DNA of 64,000 nucleotides from an uncultured Methanobrevibacter sp. (GTDB lineage: Archaea; Methanobacteriota; Methanobacteria; Methanobacteriales; Methanobacteriaceae), in the NCBI RefSeq assembly GCF_947169325.1, contig NZ_CAMVPN010000001.1, positions 80,089-144,088 on the forward strand, given 5' to 3'. Positions 28,401 through 35,803 of this stretch are shown here, piece by piece. The translations under genes were made by a program, and so were the position numbers. Position 1 is the first letter of the stretch; each line of letters begins with the position of its first letter. The notes under the pieces are model-generated. The model worked only from the letters and a program-made list of their open reading frames with translations, was not told the origin of the DNA and ran no database searches.

Positions 28401-31400
28401 CTTTACGGAACCAACAATAAGGAAGTCGCAAGAGAAGTGCTGAAAACAGATTCTGAAGGTAAAATCTCACTATATTACGATGATCTCGATGTCGACAAGG
28501 CTTCATTGAAACTTAAGATACAGCATCCTGGAGATGACTATTACACTTATCTTGTACATGTTGAAGGCGCAAACCTTACATTCGTCTTCATTGAGACTGT
28601 AGATATCGACTGTCTTGACGATGAGGTAATAAACATTACCGTCGTTGCACAGGACAAATCAATAATGGTTGCACCTACAGGAAACATCTCCCTGTGGATT
28701 GACGGCAACCTTTTCGCAGACAATGTGGAACTGACTCATGAAGAAGGAAGCAGATTCGCTACTGCTACAGTAATCGTTCCTAAATGTCCAACCGGAATCT
28801 ATGATGTTTATGTCAGATACAACGGTGATGATGACTTCCTGCCTGAAGAGAACACCTCTTCATACAAAGTGCGTGAAGTCGACGATTCAATCATTGTAGA
28901 TACAGTTGACATTAAAGTGGGCGAAATAGAACCTATAAACATTACTGTATTCCCATCAAATAAGGTGACCGGTATTGTTTCAGTATACCTTGACAGCAAA
29001 TACATTGGAGACTACGAGTTAGTTGACGGCAAAATACAAATCAACAGAGAAGGCTTACTTGCAGGCACACATCACGTCGTTGCATTCTACCAGGGCGATT
29101 CCAACTTCAAACCTGTAAGCAACACCTCAAGTTTCATAGTTACAAAACATGACCCTTACTTTGTAGTGCATGCCAATGACATCTTCGTATATGATCATGG
29201 ATACATTTGGGTAACCCTTCCGGAAAACGCAACTGGAATCGTATATCTAAAAGTAAACGGCACCCAATATTATATTAACTTAACCAATGGTGAAAGAAGC
29301 ATCCAAATTCCAATATTTGATATAGCTGGAACATACAATGTATGGGGTAATTACTCAGGTGACGACTACTGGTACAGTGCAGTGAACACAACCACATTCA
29401 CAGTTTCAAAATACAACATCACTTTGGATGTTCAAACCGCTGATATAGCATACAACGAAAAAGAGCAGCTTAACGTGACCATGCAGTTCGCCGACGCTAC
29501 CGAAAACGTAACAATCAAAATAAACGATACATTAAGAGTATTTGAAAACGTTCCAATAGTAAACGGCGTAGCAAAACTTAATGTCACAGGCCTCGAACCT
29601 GGAGACTATGCGGTGGAAGTAATATATCCTGGAGACAAAAAATACAATGGAAATTCCACAAAAGGAACTTTCACAGTCACAAAAGCTCACATACCAATTA
29701 TAATTGTTCCTCAAAACTTCACATTCCTTGAAAAAGGAATCGCATATATTTATGTTAATACAACTGGAGAAGTAAATGCCACAATCGCAGGCATTGCCAA
29801 AAACACCAGGATACTTCTAGACGGCAGCGTATCCTACGACCTCAAAGACTTGGACCCTGGAGTTTACACAATCACAGCACACTTCTCCGGAAACAAATAT
29901 TATTATGAAAGTACTAATGAAACCATTTTCGAAGTATACAAACTCAACAGAACCGTAGACATCAAAGTCCATGACATCATCTACGGCAACTACGAAGACA
30001 TTCAGACATTCGTAAAAGCAACAGGTAATGTAACAATCTTCGTAAATGGTAAAAATGAAACCGTTGAACTTAAAGACACCGGTTACGGTTCACAAGGTCA
30101 AGCAAGCGTTGGACATTACCAAGAGTACAATGGAAAAGCAGTATGGAACGTATTTGACCTTGAAGTAGGAACCTATCCGGTTGAAGTAATCTACAACGGA
30201 AACAAATTCTACAACCCTGCTTCAGCACAAGCAACATTCAGAGTCATTCCGGTAAACACATCTGTAGTCATTGAGCCTCATGACATCAAAGTATGGGACA
30301 GCGAATATCTCAACGTCACAGTCAAAGATGCAAACGGCAGAACAATGACTGATGCAGTTGGAAACATTACCATTGACATAAATGGAGCGATATACTCTGA
30401 AGCAGTCATTGACGGTGTTGCAAGATTTGTAATTCCTGATTTAACCATAGGAGAAAAAGAGGTTTGGGCTTTCTATGATGGAGATAGAAACCACAACGGA
30501 AACAGATCAGTTGCAACATTTAATGTAGGTCAAAGAACTCCAATCGTTAATGTGACAGGTCAAAACATCGACGTCGGCCAAACTGAAAACATCCACATTG
30601 AAATTCCAGCAAATGCAACAGGTTATGTTGTCTTAACCGGAAACTTCACTGAATATTCAATTCAAATCTCAAAATTCAACGGTGGAAAAGCGGATGTGTC
30701 ATTCAATGGCCTTGCTGCTGGAATTTACTCAGTGCATATCAAATATTACGGTGATGAATACGACAACTACACTGTCGGTGAGGCAGATGCAGAATTCGAA
30801 GTCTCCCCAATAGATACTCCGATAGACATTGTCGTTGAAAACATCTATTACAAACAGACAGCTCATATTACAGTAAACGTAAATGACGATGCAACTGGAT
30901 TCATCACTGTTAATGTCGTTAACGAAAGTGGAGCAATTAAAGAAATCAAATTGCCAGTATTTAATGGTACAGTGGACTGCCTAGTTGATAATTTGGCAGT
31001 TGACAACTACACAGTATATGCATTCTATTCTGGAGATGATAGATACAACTCAAATAATACATCCGGTGTGTTTGAAGTTAAAAAGATATCTCCTGAAATC
31101 AGCATAGAGTCAGTTGAAGTCAATGCAGCAAGAAATGCACTCGTCGTTGTTTACATCACTCCTGGAACTACTGGATCAATTGACATTACTGTCAACGATA
31201 AGGTTTATTCCGGTCAAATCAACAACGGCATAGCAAGAATCCTCATTGACCAGATGGATGCCGGAAACTACACAGTTTACGCTTACTATGCAGGTGACAG
31301 AAACTACACCAACGCTTCAACTTCAACTAGAGATGCAGTAAATGTCCACAAGTTCGGATGCTACGGCATGAACGTGACAGCAGATGACACTAAAGTCGGA

Positions 31401-34400
31401 CTCAACTCCACTATTGTTGTAAATGTTCCTGCTGACGCTAAAGGAGAAGTAGCAATCTATGTAAATGGAACATGGGCTGGAAACGCAACAGTCAACAATG
31501 GTGTAGCAGATTTGAATGTAGTCAAAGACATCTCAGGCAAATACGTTGTTGTGGCAACATTCACTGACGGCAAATATGCTGACAAGAATGTCACAACCAA
31601 TTATTACGTATCCAAATGGGACACTCCAATTTACATTGATGTAAATGACGCTAAAGTTGGAGATGTTGTAAAAGTAACTGTTAACGTGCCTGAAGACGTA
31701 AAAGAAAATGTAACCATTGAAATAGATGGCAAATCATACACTAATAAAACTTACGGCGGAAACGCCATATTCTATGTATCAGACTTAATCTATGGAGACA
31801 AAACCGTTGTAGCAACCTACGACGGTGACAATAAATATGTATTCAACTCAACAACCGCTAATTTCACAGTATCAAAATATGATTTGACTATAACTGTGGA
31901 AGGCACTGATATCAATGTTGGAGATGTTGAAAAAATCAGCATCACAGCACCTGAAGATGTCACAAGACCTGTTTTAGTGGATGTTGACGGCAAAGGATAT
32001 TATGTAAATATTGCTGACGGCAAAGGAACTTTAGACATAACCGGCCTTGACAGCGGCTCATACACTGTAATCGCAACATACGTTGGTGATGACAAATACA
32101 ATAAAGCACAGGCAAACGGCACATTCATTGTATCTAAAGTCCCTTCAAGCGTATCTGCAATAGCAGAAAACATAACCGTCGGTGATAAGGAAATAATTGA
32201 AATCAATGTTCCAAATGATGCAACAGGTTATGTGACCGTTAATGTCGACGGCAAAAATTACGATGTTTATGTAGCAAACGGCAAAGGACTTCTTGCTGTT
32301 CCAAATCTCAAAGTTGGAAACTACACAGTCAATGTCGACTATCAAGGAGACAGAAAATACGAAGCAAGCGAAAACTTCACAATATTTGTAGTATCTCCAA
32401 TCGAAACAGAACTTATTGTTGTTGATCAAGGAAACAATACAGTTGTTGTAATTGTCGGCGATAATGCAACAGGTAATGTCACAATCACTGTTGAAGGCAA
32501 AAACTTCACAGGTGAAGTAATCAACGGCACAACCAAAATAACCGTTGAAAACGTGACTACCGGAGTTCACAACATTACCGTAGTATATTCCGGAGATGAA
32601 AATCACACAGATGCAACCGCAAATGCAACAATAACCATTCCGGATGAAGTCGTTCCAATAATAATCGTTAACGAGACAGTAATTGTCAATGAAACAGTAG
32701 TCGTGAATGAGACTGTAGTCATCAACCAGACTGTAGTTGTCAATGAAACTGTTGTCGTTAACCAGACTGTAGTTGTCAATGAGACTGTAGTCATCAACCA
32801 GACAGTTGTCAACGAGACAGTCATTGTCAATGAAACCATTATTATTAATGAAACTTCCAAACTTGACACTCCAATAGAAGTCAGTGTGGATGACATCAAA
32901 GTCGGTGAAAATGCTGTTGTAGTCATTAACATTCCTGAAAACGCTACAGGTAATGTGACTGTAACCATTGACAGAAAACAGTACGTTACTGAAGTAATCA
33001 ACGGAACTGCTACTGTAATTGTCGAAAACCTCACTGAAGGTCCAAAAACAGTGATCGTCGAATATCCTGGTGATGACAACTACACTGCAAATTACACAAT
33101 CTCCGGATTCAATGTCGAAAAGGTCAAAACAACTCCTGACATTGTTGTTGTTGATCAAGGAAACGGAACCGTAGTGGTTGTTGTTGGCGATAATGCAACC
33201 GGTAATGTCACAATCACTGTTGAAGGCAAAAACTTCACTGGTGAAATAATCAACGGCACTGCAGTAATCACACTTGACAATGTAACTCCTGGAGTTCACA
33301 ACATTACCGCAATCTATTCCGGTGATGAAAATTACAACAATGCAACAGCTGACGGCACTGTCACAATTCCTAAATCCGACATTATCATAACCTTCGAGGC
33401 ATATGACATTTACGTTGGAGATACTGAATTCATTAATGTAACTCTACCAAATGGTGCAAGCGGAAATGTATTAATTGAAATCAATGGATATGTCTATGAG
33501 CCGGTGGAAGTTGATGAAAATGTTGTAAGATTCGTGGTTGAAAACCTGAATGCAGGAGGCAAGACAGTTGTTGCATACTATGACGGCGATGATGAATACC
33601 TGCCAAGAAACGTCACAGACAGATTCACAGTATCAAAACACAATTCAACCGTAAGTGCTGAAATTGATGATGTTTATGTCGGTGATAATGTAGTTGTCAT
33701 TGTAAAAACAATCGACGATGCAACCGGACAGGTACTGATTGACATCGATGGCGTAACCTACTATGCAAACGTTACCGATGGTGTCGGATCTGTTGAAATT
33801 CCTCGCATGCTCAACGGAACCTATCCTGTCAACTTAACCTATGTAGGTGATGACAAATACCTGGCAAGCTACAATTCAACTTTATTCCATGTATCAAAAG
33901 TTCCATCATTTGTAATTCCAATTGCAGAAGACATTTATGTTGGAGAACTTGAAAACATCCACTTAAAAGTCCCAACTGATGCAGTCGGAAACGTAACTTT
34001 AGTGATTGACGGTGAAGTATTCAACTTCAATCTGGCTGAAGGAGTATTGGCAGCAGTATACTCAGAAGGAGAAAAATACAATGTTGCAATCAGTGGCGGA
34101 AATGGTGTTTTAGTAATATCCGGTCTTCCTGAAGGAGAATACATAGTGTCTGCAAGATATAATGGTGATGACAAATACCTGCCATCAGTAAACGACACTA
34201 CATTTACAGTTACTCAATATGTGCCTCCGGAAATTATCCACGAAGACGGACCATCCAATGTACAGGCACAGGATAATGAAACCGAACCTATCAATGTTCC
34301 ATCAGATGAGCCTGTAAATCTGGTTCCTTATGAAGATGACGATGTCATTGATGCAAAATCCTTTGGAGACGCTACCAAAAACAAAACCACAGATGAAACT

Positions 34401-35210
34401 CCTGAAGACGTAACTCCAATTGCTGATCCTCCAGTGGTTGACACTCCAATAAGCGTGAAAGCACATGACATTTACGTAGGTGAAAATGAAACTGTTGTCG
34501 TAACAGTTCCAAATAATGCAACCGGAACAGTTACCATTGAAATCGATGGCGTAAAATACTCAACTACTGAAATTATCCAAGGTACAGCTACCTTTGTAGT
34601 TGAAGGATTAACCGCCGGAGATAAAACAGTCAATGTAAATTACTCAGGTAATGAAGTATACGCAAATAACAGCACAGTCGGTCAGTTCACAGTTTACAAA
34701 CTTCCTTCAACTGTAAATGCAACAGGAAATGACATTGATGTTGGAGATGATGAAGTCATTGAAGTCACAGTTCCAAAAGATGCAACCGGAACAGTTACCA
34801 TTGAAATCGAAGGTACAAACTACACTACCACTGAAATCAACGATGGTGTAGCTAAAGTTGTTGTCCATGGTCTTCCAGCTGGCGAATACATCGCTAAAGT
34901 ATACTACGGCGGAAATGACAAATACCTGCCAAGCAACAATACAGTCAGCTTCAAAGTGTCTGAAGTCGAAACTCCAATTGAAAATGAAACCGAAGAAAAT
35001 GACACTGAAATTGATGATGAACCGGATATTGACACTGACGGTGATGAAGAGTTAGATGAAACTCCTGTTAAAAAGACTACTCCTGCTAAAAAGTCTCAAG
35101 CTAGGGATGATGTCACATTAGGTCAATATGAAACTGGTAATCCTATTTTAGTACTGTTATTGGTTTTACTTGCAGCAGGATCTTCTCAAATCAGAAGATT
35201 CAAAAAATAA
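22455..35210 (+). CDS. Giant adhesin-like protein (ALP 3): beta-helix + about 22 Ig-like domains + anchor
   Basis: Predicted 4,251-aa surface adhesin. ATG 22455 is preceded by GAGGT at 22443-22447 with 7-nt spacing. Signal peptide: MNKKQIFIVLCLFIISLSAVSAVSA. The N-cap (I-V-I-D-G-A-G-Y-T-I) leads into a beta-helix with a regular GGAIYI-x-G-x-N/D rhythm of about 23-26 residues (about 150-1870). The helix cap F-T-N-V-Y-Y-L-G-V-N-G resembles those of ALP 1 and 2. There is no DUF11; instead about 22 Ig-like domains (consensus V-P-x-D-A-T-G-x-V-T-I-x-I-D-G ... Y-x-G-D-D-K-Y), which I assign to the Big_3-type family, run from about 2036 to 4170. They are interrupted by an 11-unit N-(E/Q)-T repeat (3403-3467) and an acidic linker (about 3926-3996). 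The tail is acidic, then Lys/Thr-rich (KKTTPAKKS, a plausible wall-spanning part), then YETGNP + hydrophobic span + RRFKK. The Ig array is probably a stalk for the helix head. Confidence 0.95.
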   Translation: MNKKQIFIVLCLFIISLSAVSAVSATNHIDEVNLTASANQDIVQVDSTQEDLLTDTAGTFIQLNEKIQGAGGSVTLDKNYTYTSGDSIVSNGISINKDIVIDGAGYTIDGANQASIFTISGNSHVVLKNINLVNAKGSDGAAISLTTGDNVEIFNSNFINNSASNNGGAIYIATTSSMTSTSSVSEYNFIIADSTFTSNTADNDGGAVYVNGANVGIFNTTFMSNVAGDDGGAINWMGSNGTIYNITCIGNKGISIDKPDGSTSSTRGGTICLTGSDVTISKSSFTSCSAWMDDGKDPFKVDGGALFITGDNVDIIDTTFNDCSAAHNGGAIYIIGDNTIVDNCTFSNCTANNNSGVIYVEGDSAIINNTIFTNNKAAFDGGCIYVEGDDGKLYNSKFINNAAGDDGGAIYWEGQRGIIHNITCINNKGTSEGKSSSRGGTICLTGSNVTVTQSSFSHSSVSIDESRDVSKIDGGALFVTGNNVDIIDTSFDDCSATHGGGALYIIGNDTVITGCTINDCKAMGGSAICIEGHDAHITQSNITNSLSFEAGGVYVNGPNTVISANFINCTAGDAKNIGSGAAIYVNGVNTQITGSTFLNSTANGGDGGAVFVGGFNTLIKDSDFKFTKADDGKGGAIYIAGDSANVLDSTFDEAHAEYGGAIYIGGYRTGRDAKVLDCNITSSTSDCDGGAIYVAGNNALISANINNAHALGLNAGNGSGGAIYVGGDNSNITASTFENCSAGMDSFGGAIYIEGNDANVEKSTFHNTYATEGETGASGGAIYIAGHDAVVSESDFTDCHAREGGVISIKGGYSKVKESQMTDCYAFDDGGAIYISGGIFTDISNSTFENCAALSNDGGAIYIDGYVTSIKDSQFTNCAASSQNGAGGAIYIEGDNTTITNAKFDSCISVDGGAIYIQGDYVGISDSEFKSNSLMDYSDEDNYGGAIYVNGAKAVISTSTFENHSAFTGGAIYINGTDTTISDSSFTKSAADYGGAIFIQGANAKVVASDINDSSSKYDGGAIYVNGTNAFISADFTNCNAGDDDIAGNGGAIYVRGTNADIEDSTFINCAAVNDGDGGAIFVAGVNTTVEKSKFNNANAREGGAIYIEGASATVSESEFEDTHAYDGGAIYIEGNDTKIENVDISSSYSAQNGGAIYVHGVRTTVKDATFTETNTENDGVGGAINIVGENTTIEDSNFTNSNSTAGGAIYVTGDNAAIRNSHFSDIISDTSGGAIYVAGSNTKISDDTFVSCHSEGATGYSGGGAIYVAGDGTYISGSEFADSTSKRYGGAIYVAGKNTHIADSKFTSNHADHSAGAIYISKYDDVVNGKPVVVEAQNTNIEDCIFDQNTAVISGGAVRVSGTNTTINRSQFTTNKVTSGFGGDDKAIGGALYIDGINATVQYSSFVANTANGKGGAVYWNGGHGGDSIIGCNFTKNRANTYDNSLGGAVYWSAGGASTPGGLVKDTIFDSNYAGKHGGGMDWYRSYNSVMQNCTFINNTAVKDGGGFYIGDTGGKGRNITLTDCKFINNTAGYAGGALSNQMSDSQFINSTFIGNKAKFGGSVIMKDAVTVNNKIIGCTFINSVAEDDPKVEIQVRGKGGAIFARDNKITVDNSTFINCSALEGGAIYWNGGMNYKNTDPASAHSTKYLGIDGVVSNSIFTDNNAVRGGAVYWQATNGTIANSTFTGNDATDGGALYWEGGVEYMDVKFNYPKTFVVHGENGIVYNSTFTRNTAQNGGAAYWTGTNGLISDSTFTENEANMGGAVYWNNITQTATYTVPKTNVQYNKTVSAGQNGLISNSKFTSNAAKGSDALGGALYWNSSSSEVADSTFMNNTAELGGAIYWVNGKAIDNSVFRYNKADNGSAMYVDESAPRMDIIDSKFFDNRAKSNRFDPLSLNVDEDKKIITLDAYFRGNDNIINAIYNDGENNVYFTNVYYLGVNGVKNTGNAAVAPQKIDGIPQDPDKLYQTDYEVYQTVDVTLYGTNNKEVAREVLKTDSEGKISLYYDDLDVDKASLKLKIQHPGDDYYTYLVHVEGANLTFVFIETVDIDCLDDEVINITVVAQDKSIMVAPTGNISLWIDGNLFADNVELTHEEGSRFATATVIVPKCPTGIYDVYVRYNGDDDFLPEENTSSYKVREVDDSIIVDTVDIKVGEIEPINITVFPSNKVTGIVSVYLDSKYIGDYELVDGKIQINREGLLAGTHHVVAFYQGDSNFKPVSNTSSFIVTKHDPYFVVHANDIFVYDHGYIWVTLPENATGIVYLKVNGTQYYINLTNGERSIQIPIFDIAGTYNVWGNYSGDDYWYSAVNTTTFTVSKYNITLDVQTADIAYNEKEQLNVTMQFADATENVTIKINDTLRVFENVPIVNGVAKLNVTGLEPGDYAVEVIYPGDKKYNGNSTKGTFTVTKAHIPIIIVPQNFTFLEKGIAYIYVNTTGEVNATIAGIAKNTRILLDGSVSYDLKDLDPGVYTITAHFSGNKYYYESTNETIFEVYKLNRTVDIKVHDIIYGNYEDIQTFVKATGNVTIFVNGKNETVELKDTGYGSQGQASVGHYQEYNGKAVWNVFDLEVGTYPVEVIYNGNKFYNPASAQATFRVIPVNTSVVIEPHDIKVWDSEYLNVTVKDANGRTMTDAVGNITIDINGAIYSEAVIDGVARFVIPDLTIGEKEVWAFYDGDRNHNGNRSVATFNVGQRTPIVNVTGQNIDVGQTENIHIEIPANATGYVVLTGNFTEYSIQISKFNGGKADVSFNGLAAGIYSVHIKYYGDEYDNYTVGEADAEFEVSPIDTPIDIVVENIYYKQTAHITVNVNDDATGFITVNVVNESGAIKEIKLPVFNGTVDCLVDNLAVDNYTVYAFYSGDDRYNSNNTSGVFEVKKISPEISIESVEVNAARNALVVVYITPGTTGSIDITVNDKVYSGQINNGIARILIDQMDAGNYTVYAYYAGDRNYTNASTSTRDAVNVHKFGCYGMNVTADDTKVGLNSTIVVNVPADAKGEVAIYVNGTWAGNATVNNGVADLNVVKDISGKYVVVATFTDGKYADKNVTTNYYVSKWDTPIYIDVNDAKVGDVVKVTVNVPEDVKENVTIEIDGKSYTNKTYGGNAIFYVSDLIYGDKTVVATYDGDNKYVFNSTTANFTVSKYDLTITVEGTDINVGDVEKISITAPEDVTRPVLVDVDGKGYYVNIADGKGTLDITGLDSGSYTVIATYVGDDKYNKAQANGTFIVSKVPSSVSAIAENITVGDKEIIEINVPNDATGYVTVNVDGKNYDVYVANGKGLLAVPNLKVGNYTVNVDYQGDRKYEASENFTIFVVSPIETELIVVDQGNNTVVVIVGDNATGNVTITVEGKNFTGEVINGTTKITVENVTTGVHNITVVYSGDENHTDATANATITIPDEVVPIIIVNETVIVNETVVVNETVVINQTVVVNETVVVNQTVVVNETVVINQTVVNETVIVNETIIINETSKLDTPIEVSVDDIKVGENAVVVINIPENATGNVTVTIDRKQYVTEVINGTATVIVENLTEGPKTVIVEYPGDDNYTANYTISGFNVEKVKTTPDIVVVDQGNGTVVVVVGDNATGNVTITVEGKNFTGEIINGTAVITLDNVTPGVHNITAIYSGDENYNNATADGTVTIPKSDIIITFEAYDIYVGDTEFINVTLPNGASGNVLIEINGYVYEPVEVDENVVRFVVENLNAGGKTVVAYYDGDDEYLPRNVTDRFTVSKHNSTVSAEIDDVYVGDNVVVIVKTIDDATGQVLIDIDGVTYYANVTDGVGSVEIPRMLNGTYPVNLTYVGDDKYLASYNSTLFHVSKVPSFVIPIAEDIYVGELENIHLKVPTDAVGNVTLVIDGEVFNFNLAEGVLAAVYSEGEKYNVAISGGNGVLVISGLPEGEYIVSARYNGDDKYLPSVNDTTFTVTQYVPPEIIHEDGPSNVQAQDNETEPINVPSDEPVNLVPYEDDDVIDAKSFGDATKNKTTDETPEDVTPIADPPVVDTPISVKAHDIYVGENETVVVTVPNNATGTVTIEIDGVKYSTTEIIQGTATFVVEGLTAGDKTVNVNYSGNEVYANNSTVGQFTVYKLPSTVNATGNDIDVGDDEVIEVTVPKDATGTVTIEIEGTNYTTTEINDGVAKVVVHGLPAGEYIAKVYYGGNDKYLPSNNTVSFKVSEVETPIENETEENDTEIDDEPDIDTDGDEELDETPVKKTTPAKKSQARDDVTLGQYETGNPILVLLLVLLAAGSSQIRRFKK
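23100..23480 (+). repeat. Shared helix module, first copy in ALP 3
   Basis: Encodes A-G-D-D-G-G-A-I-N-W-M-G ... I-Y-N-I-T-C-I-G-N-K-G-I-S-I-D-K-P ... S-S-T-R-G-G-T-I-C-L-T-G ... K-V-D-G-G-A-L-F-I-T-G-D-N-V. It is closely related to the ALP 2 copy at 7620-7980 and to the second ALP 3 copy about 530 nt downstream, with similarly AT-rich codons. Confidence 0.8.
23640..24000 (+). repeat. Shared helix module, second copy in ALP 3
   Basis: Encodes A-G-D-D-G-G-A-I-Y-W-E-G-Q ... I-H-N-I-T-C-I-N-N-K-G-T-S ... S-S-R-G-G-T-I-C-L-T-G-S-N-V-T ... K-I-D-G-G-A-L-F-V-T-G-N-N-V. It lacks the I-D-K-P-D-G-S-T stretch of copy 1. A 25-nt run starting ATAATATTACATGTATC is identical to the ALP 2 copy. Confidence 0.8.
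28560..34960 (+). repeat. About 22 Ig-like stalk domains in ALP 3
   Basis: Units of about 85-100 aa recur with the pattern: I-x-V-G-(D/E)-x ... V-x-V-P-x-(D/N)-A-T-G-x-V-T-(I/V)-x-(I/V)-(D/N)-G ... (V/I)-x-(N/D)-G-x-A ... L-x-(A/V)-G-x-(Y/K)-x-V-x-(A/V)-x-Y-x-G-D-(D/E)-x-Y ... F-x-V-(S/T)-K. The pattern resembles Pfam group-3-type bacterial Ig-like domains. Units 15 and 17 (V-V-D-Q-G-N-(N/G)-T-V-V-V) are a distinct short subtype shared with ALP 4. Confidence 0.82.
32661..32855 (+). repeat. Minisatellite encoding 11 units of V-V-V-N-(E/Q)-T
   Basis: 195 nt in frame encode ten 6-residue units and one 5-residue unit: (V/I)-(V/I)-(V/I)-N-(E/Q)-T. Every unit is an N-x-T sequon. The 18-nt DNA units differ mainly by synonymous changes. 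The array lies between two Ig-like domains of ALP 3, after T-I-P-D-E-V-V-P and before S-K-L-D-T-P-I. It probably forms an extended, possibly glycosylated beta segment, and its length is likely to vary between strains. Confidence 0.9.
35124..35207 (+). other. C-terminal anchor of ALP 3 (QYETGNP + membrane span + RRFKK)
   Basis: T-G-N-P, then I-L-V-L-L-L-V-L-L-A-A-G and a basic tail. Preceded by a Lys/Thr/Pro-rich stretch that could cross the pseudomurein wall. Confidence 0.7.
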
Positions 35211-35803
35211 GATTTTTCAAAAAAATATATTGTATAAATTTACAATATAATTTTTACCCTTTTTTTTTATTTGCTTTTATTTTTTCATCTTGAAAATTTT
35301 AACGACTATTTTTCAGATTAATTTCATTGAAAATCATGACATGGAAAATATTGAGTTTCAATGTGGGATTCTATTTAATTTGGCGATTTTGAGTGAGTTA
35401 AAAACAGCCCTTAAAATGGGGCAATATCTATTGTATATTTTCTCATGTAACTATCTGATTTGTACATAATATTATATTAATATTGAGCCTGATTTAATTA
35501 TCTAATTCAATTGTTGATATTATTCATTATGAGTATATTTTTTTATAATAATGTTCATTTAAATTTTTTTAATGTTCAATTATTTTTGCATATTGATTGA
35601 ATTTGATATAAAATATTTAATATATAAATTTATTTTTAATAAATGTTCATGTTTTTTTTTAAAATAATGTATATCGTTCTATAATTTTGCAATATTGTGG
35701 TTATAGTAATAATTATATATTATGGTATACTAAAATATATTTCAGTTATAAACATTTTATGATGTTAAAAATGTATTACATAACTATTATGGAGAAATAA
35801 AAA
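35211..35803. promoter_or_regulatory. Intergenic region ALP 3-ALP 4 with promoter
   Basis: 593 bp, very AT-rich, no gene. After the ALP 3 terminator nothing is recognisable until three direct ATGTTCA motifs (35551, 35572, 35643). TATA candidates are TAAAATATATTT near 35731 (start about 35760, leader about 40 nt) and TTAATATATAAAT near 35618. GGAG at 35791-35794 is the RBS. Which TATA is used cannot be decided from sequence. Confidence 0.4.
35226..35272 (+). terminator. Terminator after ALP 3
   Basis: TATATTGTA (35226-35234) and TACAATATA (35241-35249) form a perfect 9-bp stem with a TAAATT loop, followed by ATTTTTACCC and a run of nine or more T. Confidence 0.7.

Noticed and set aside
32661-32855. 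CRISPR-like array from short regular repeats
   Set aside because: The repeats are 18 nt, have no spacers, stay in frame and encode a regular peptide. It is a coding minisatellite.
32145-33299. 384-aa reverse-strand ORF with a repetitive product
   Set aside because: It lies fully opposite ALP 3 and its repeats (N-D-N-S-F-I-D-N-Y...) are the antisense reading of the N-E-T minisatellite. No start context or family resemblance; it is a shadow ORF.
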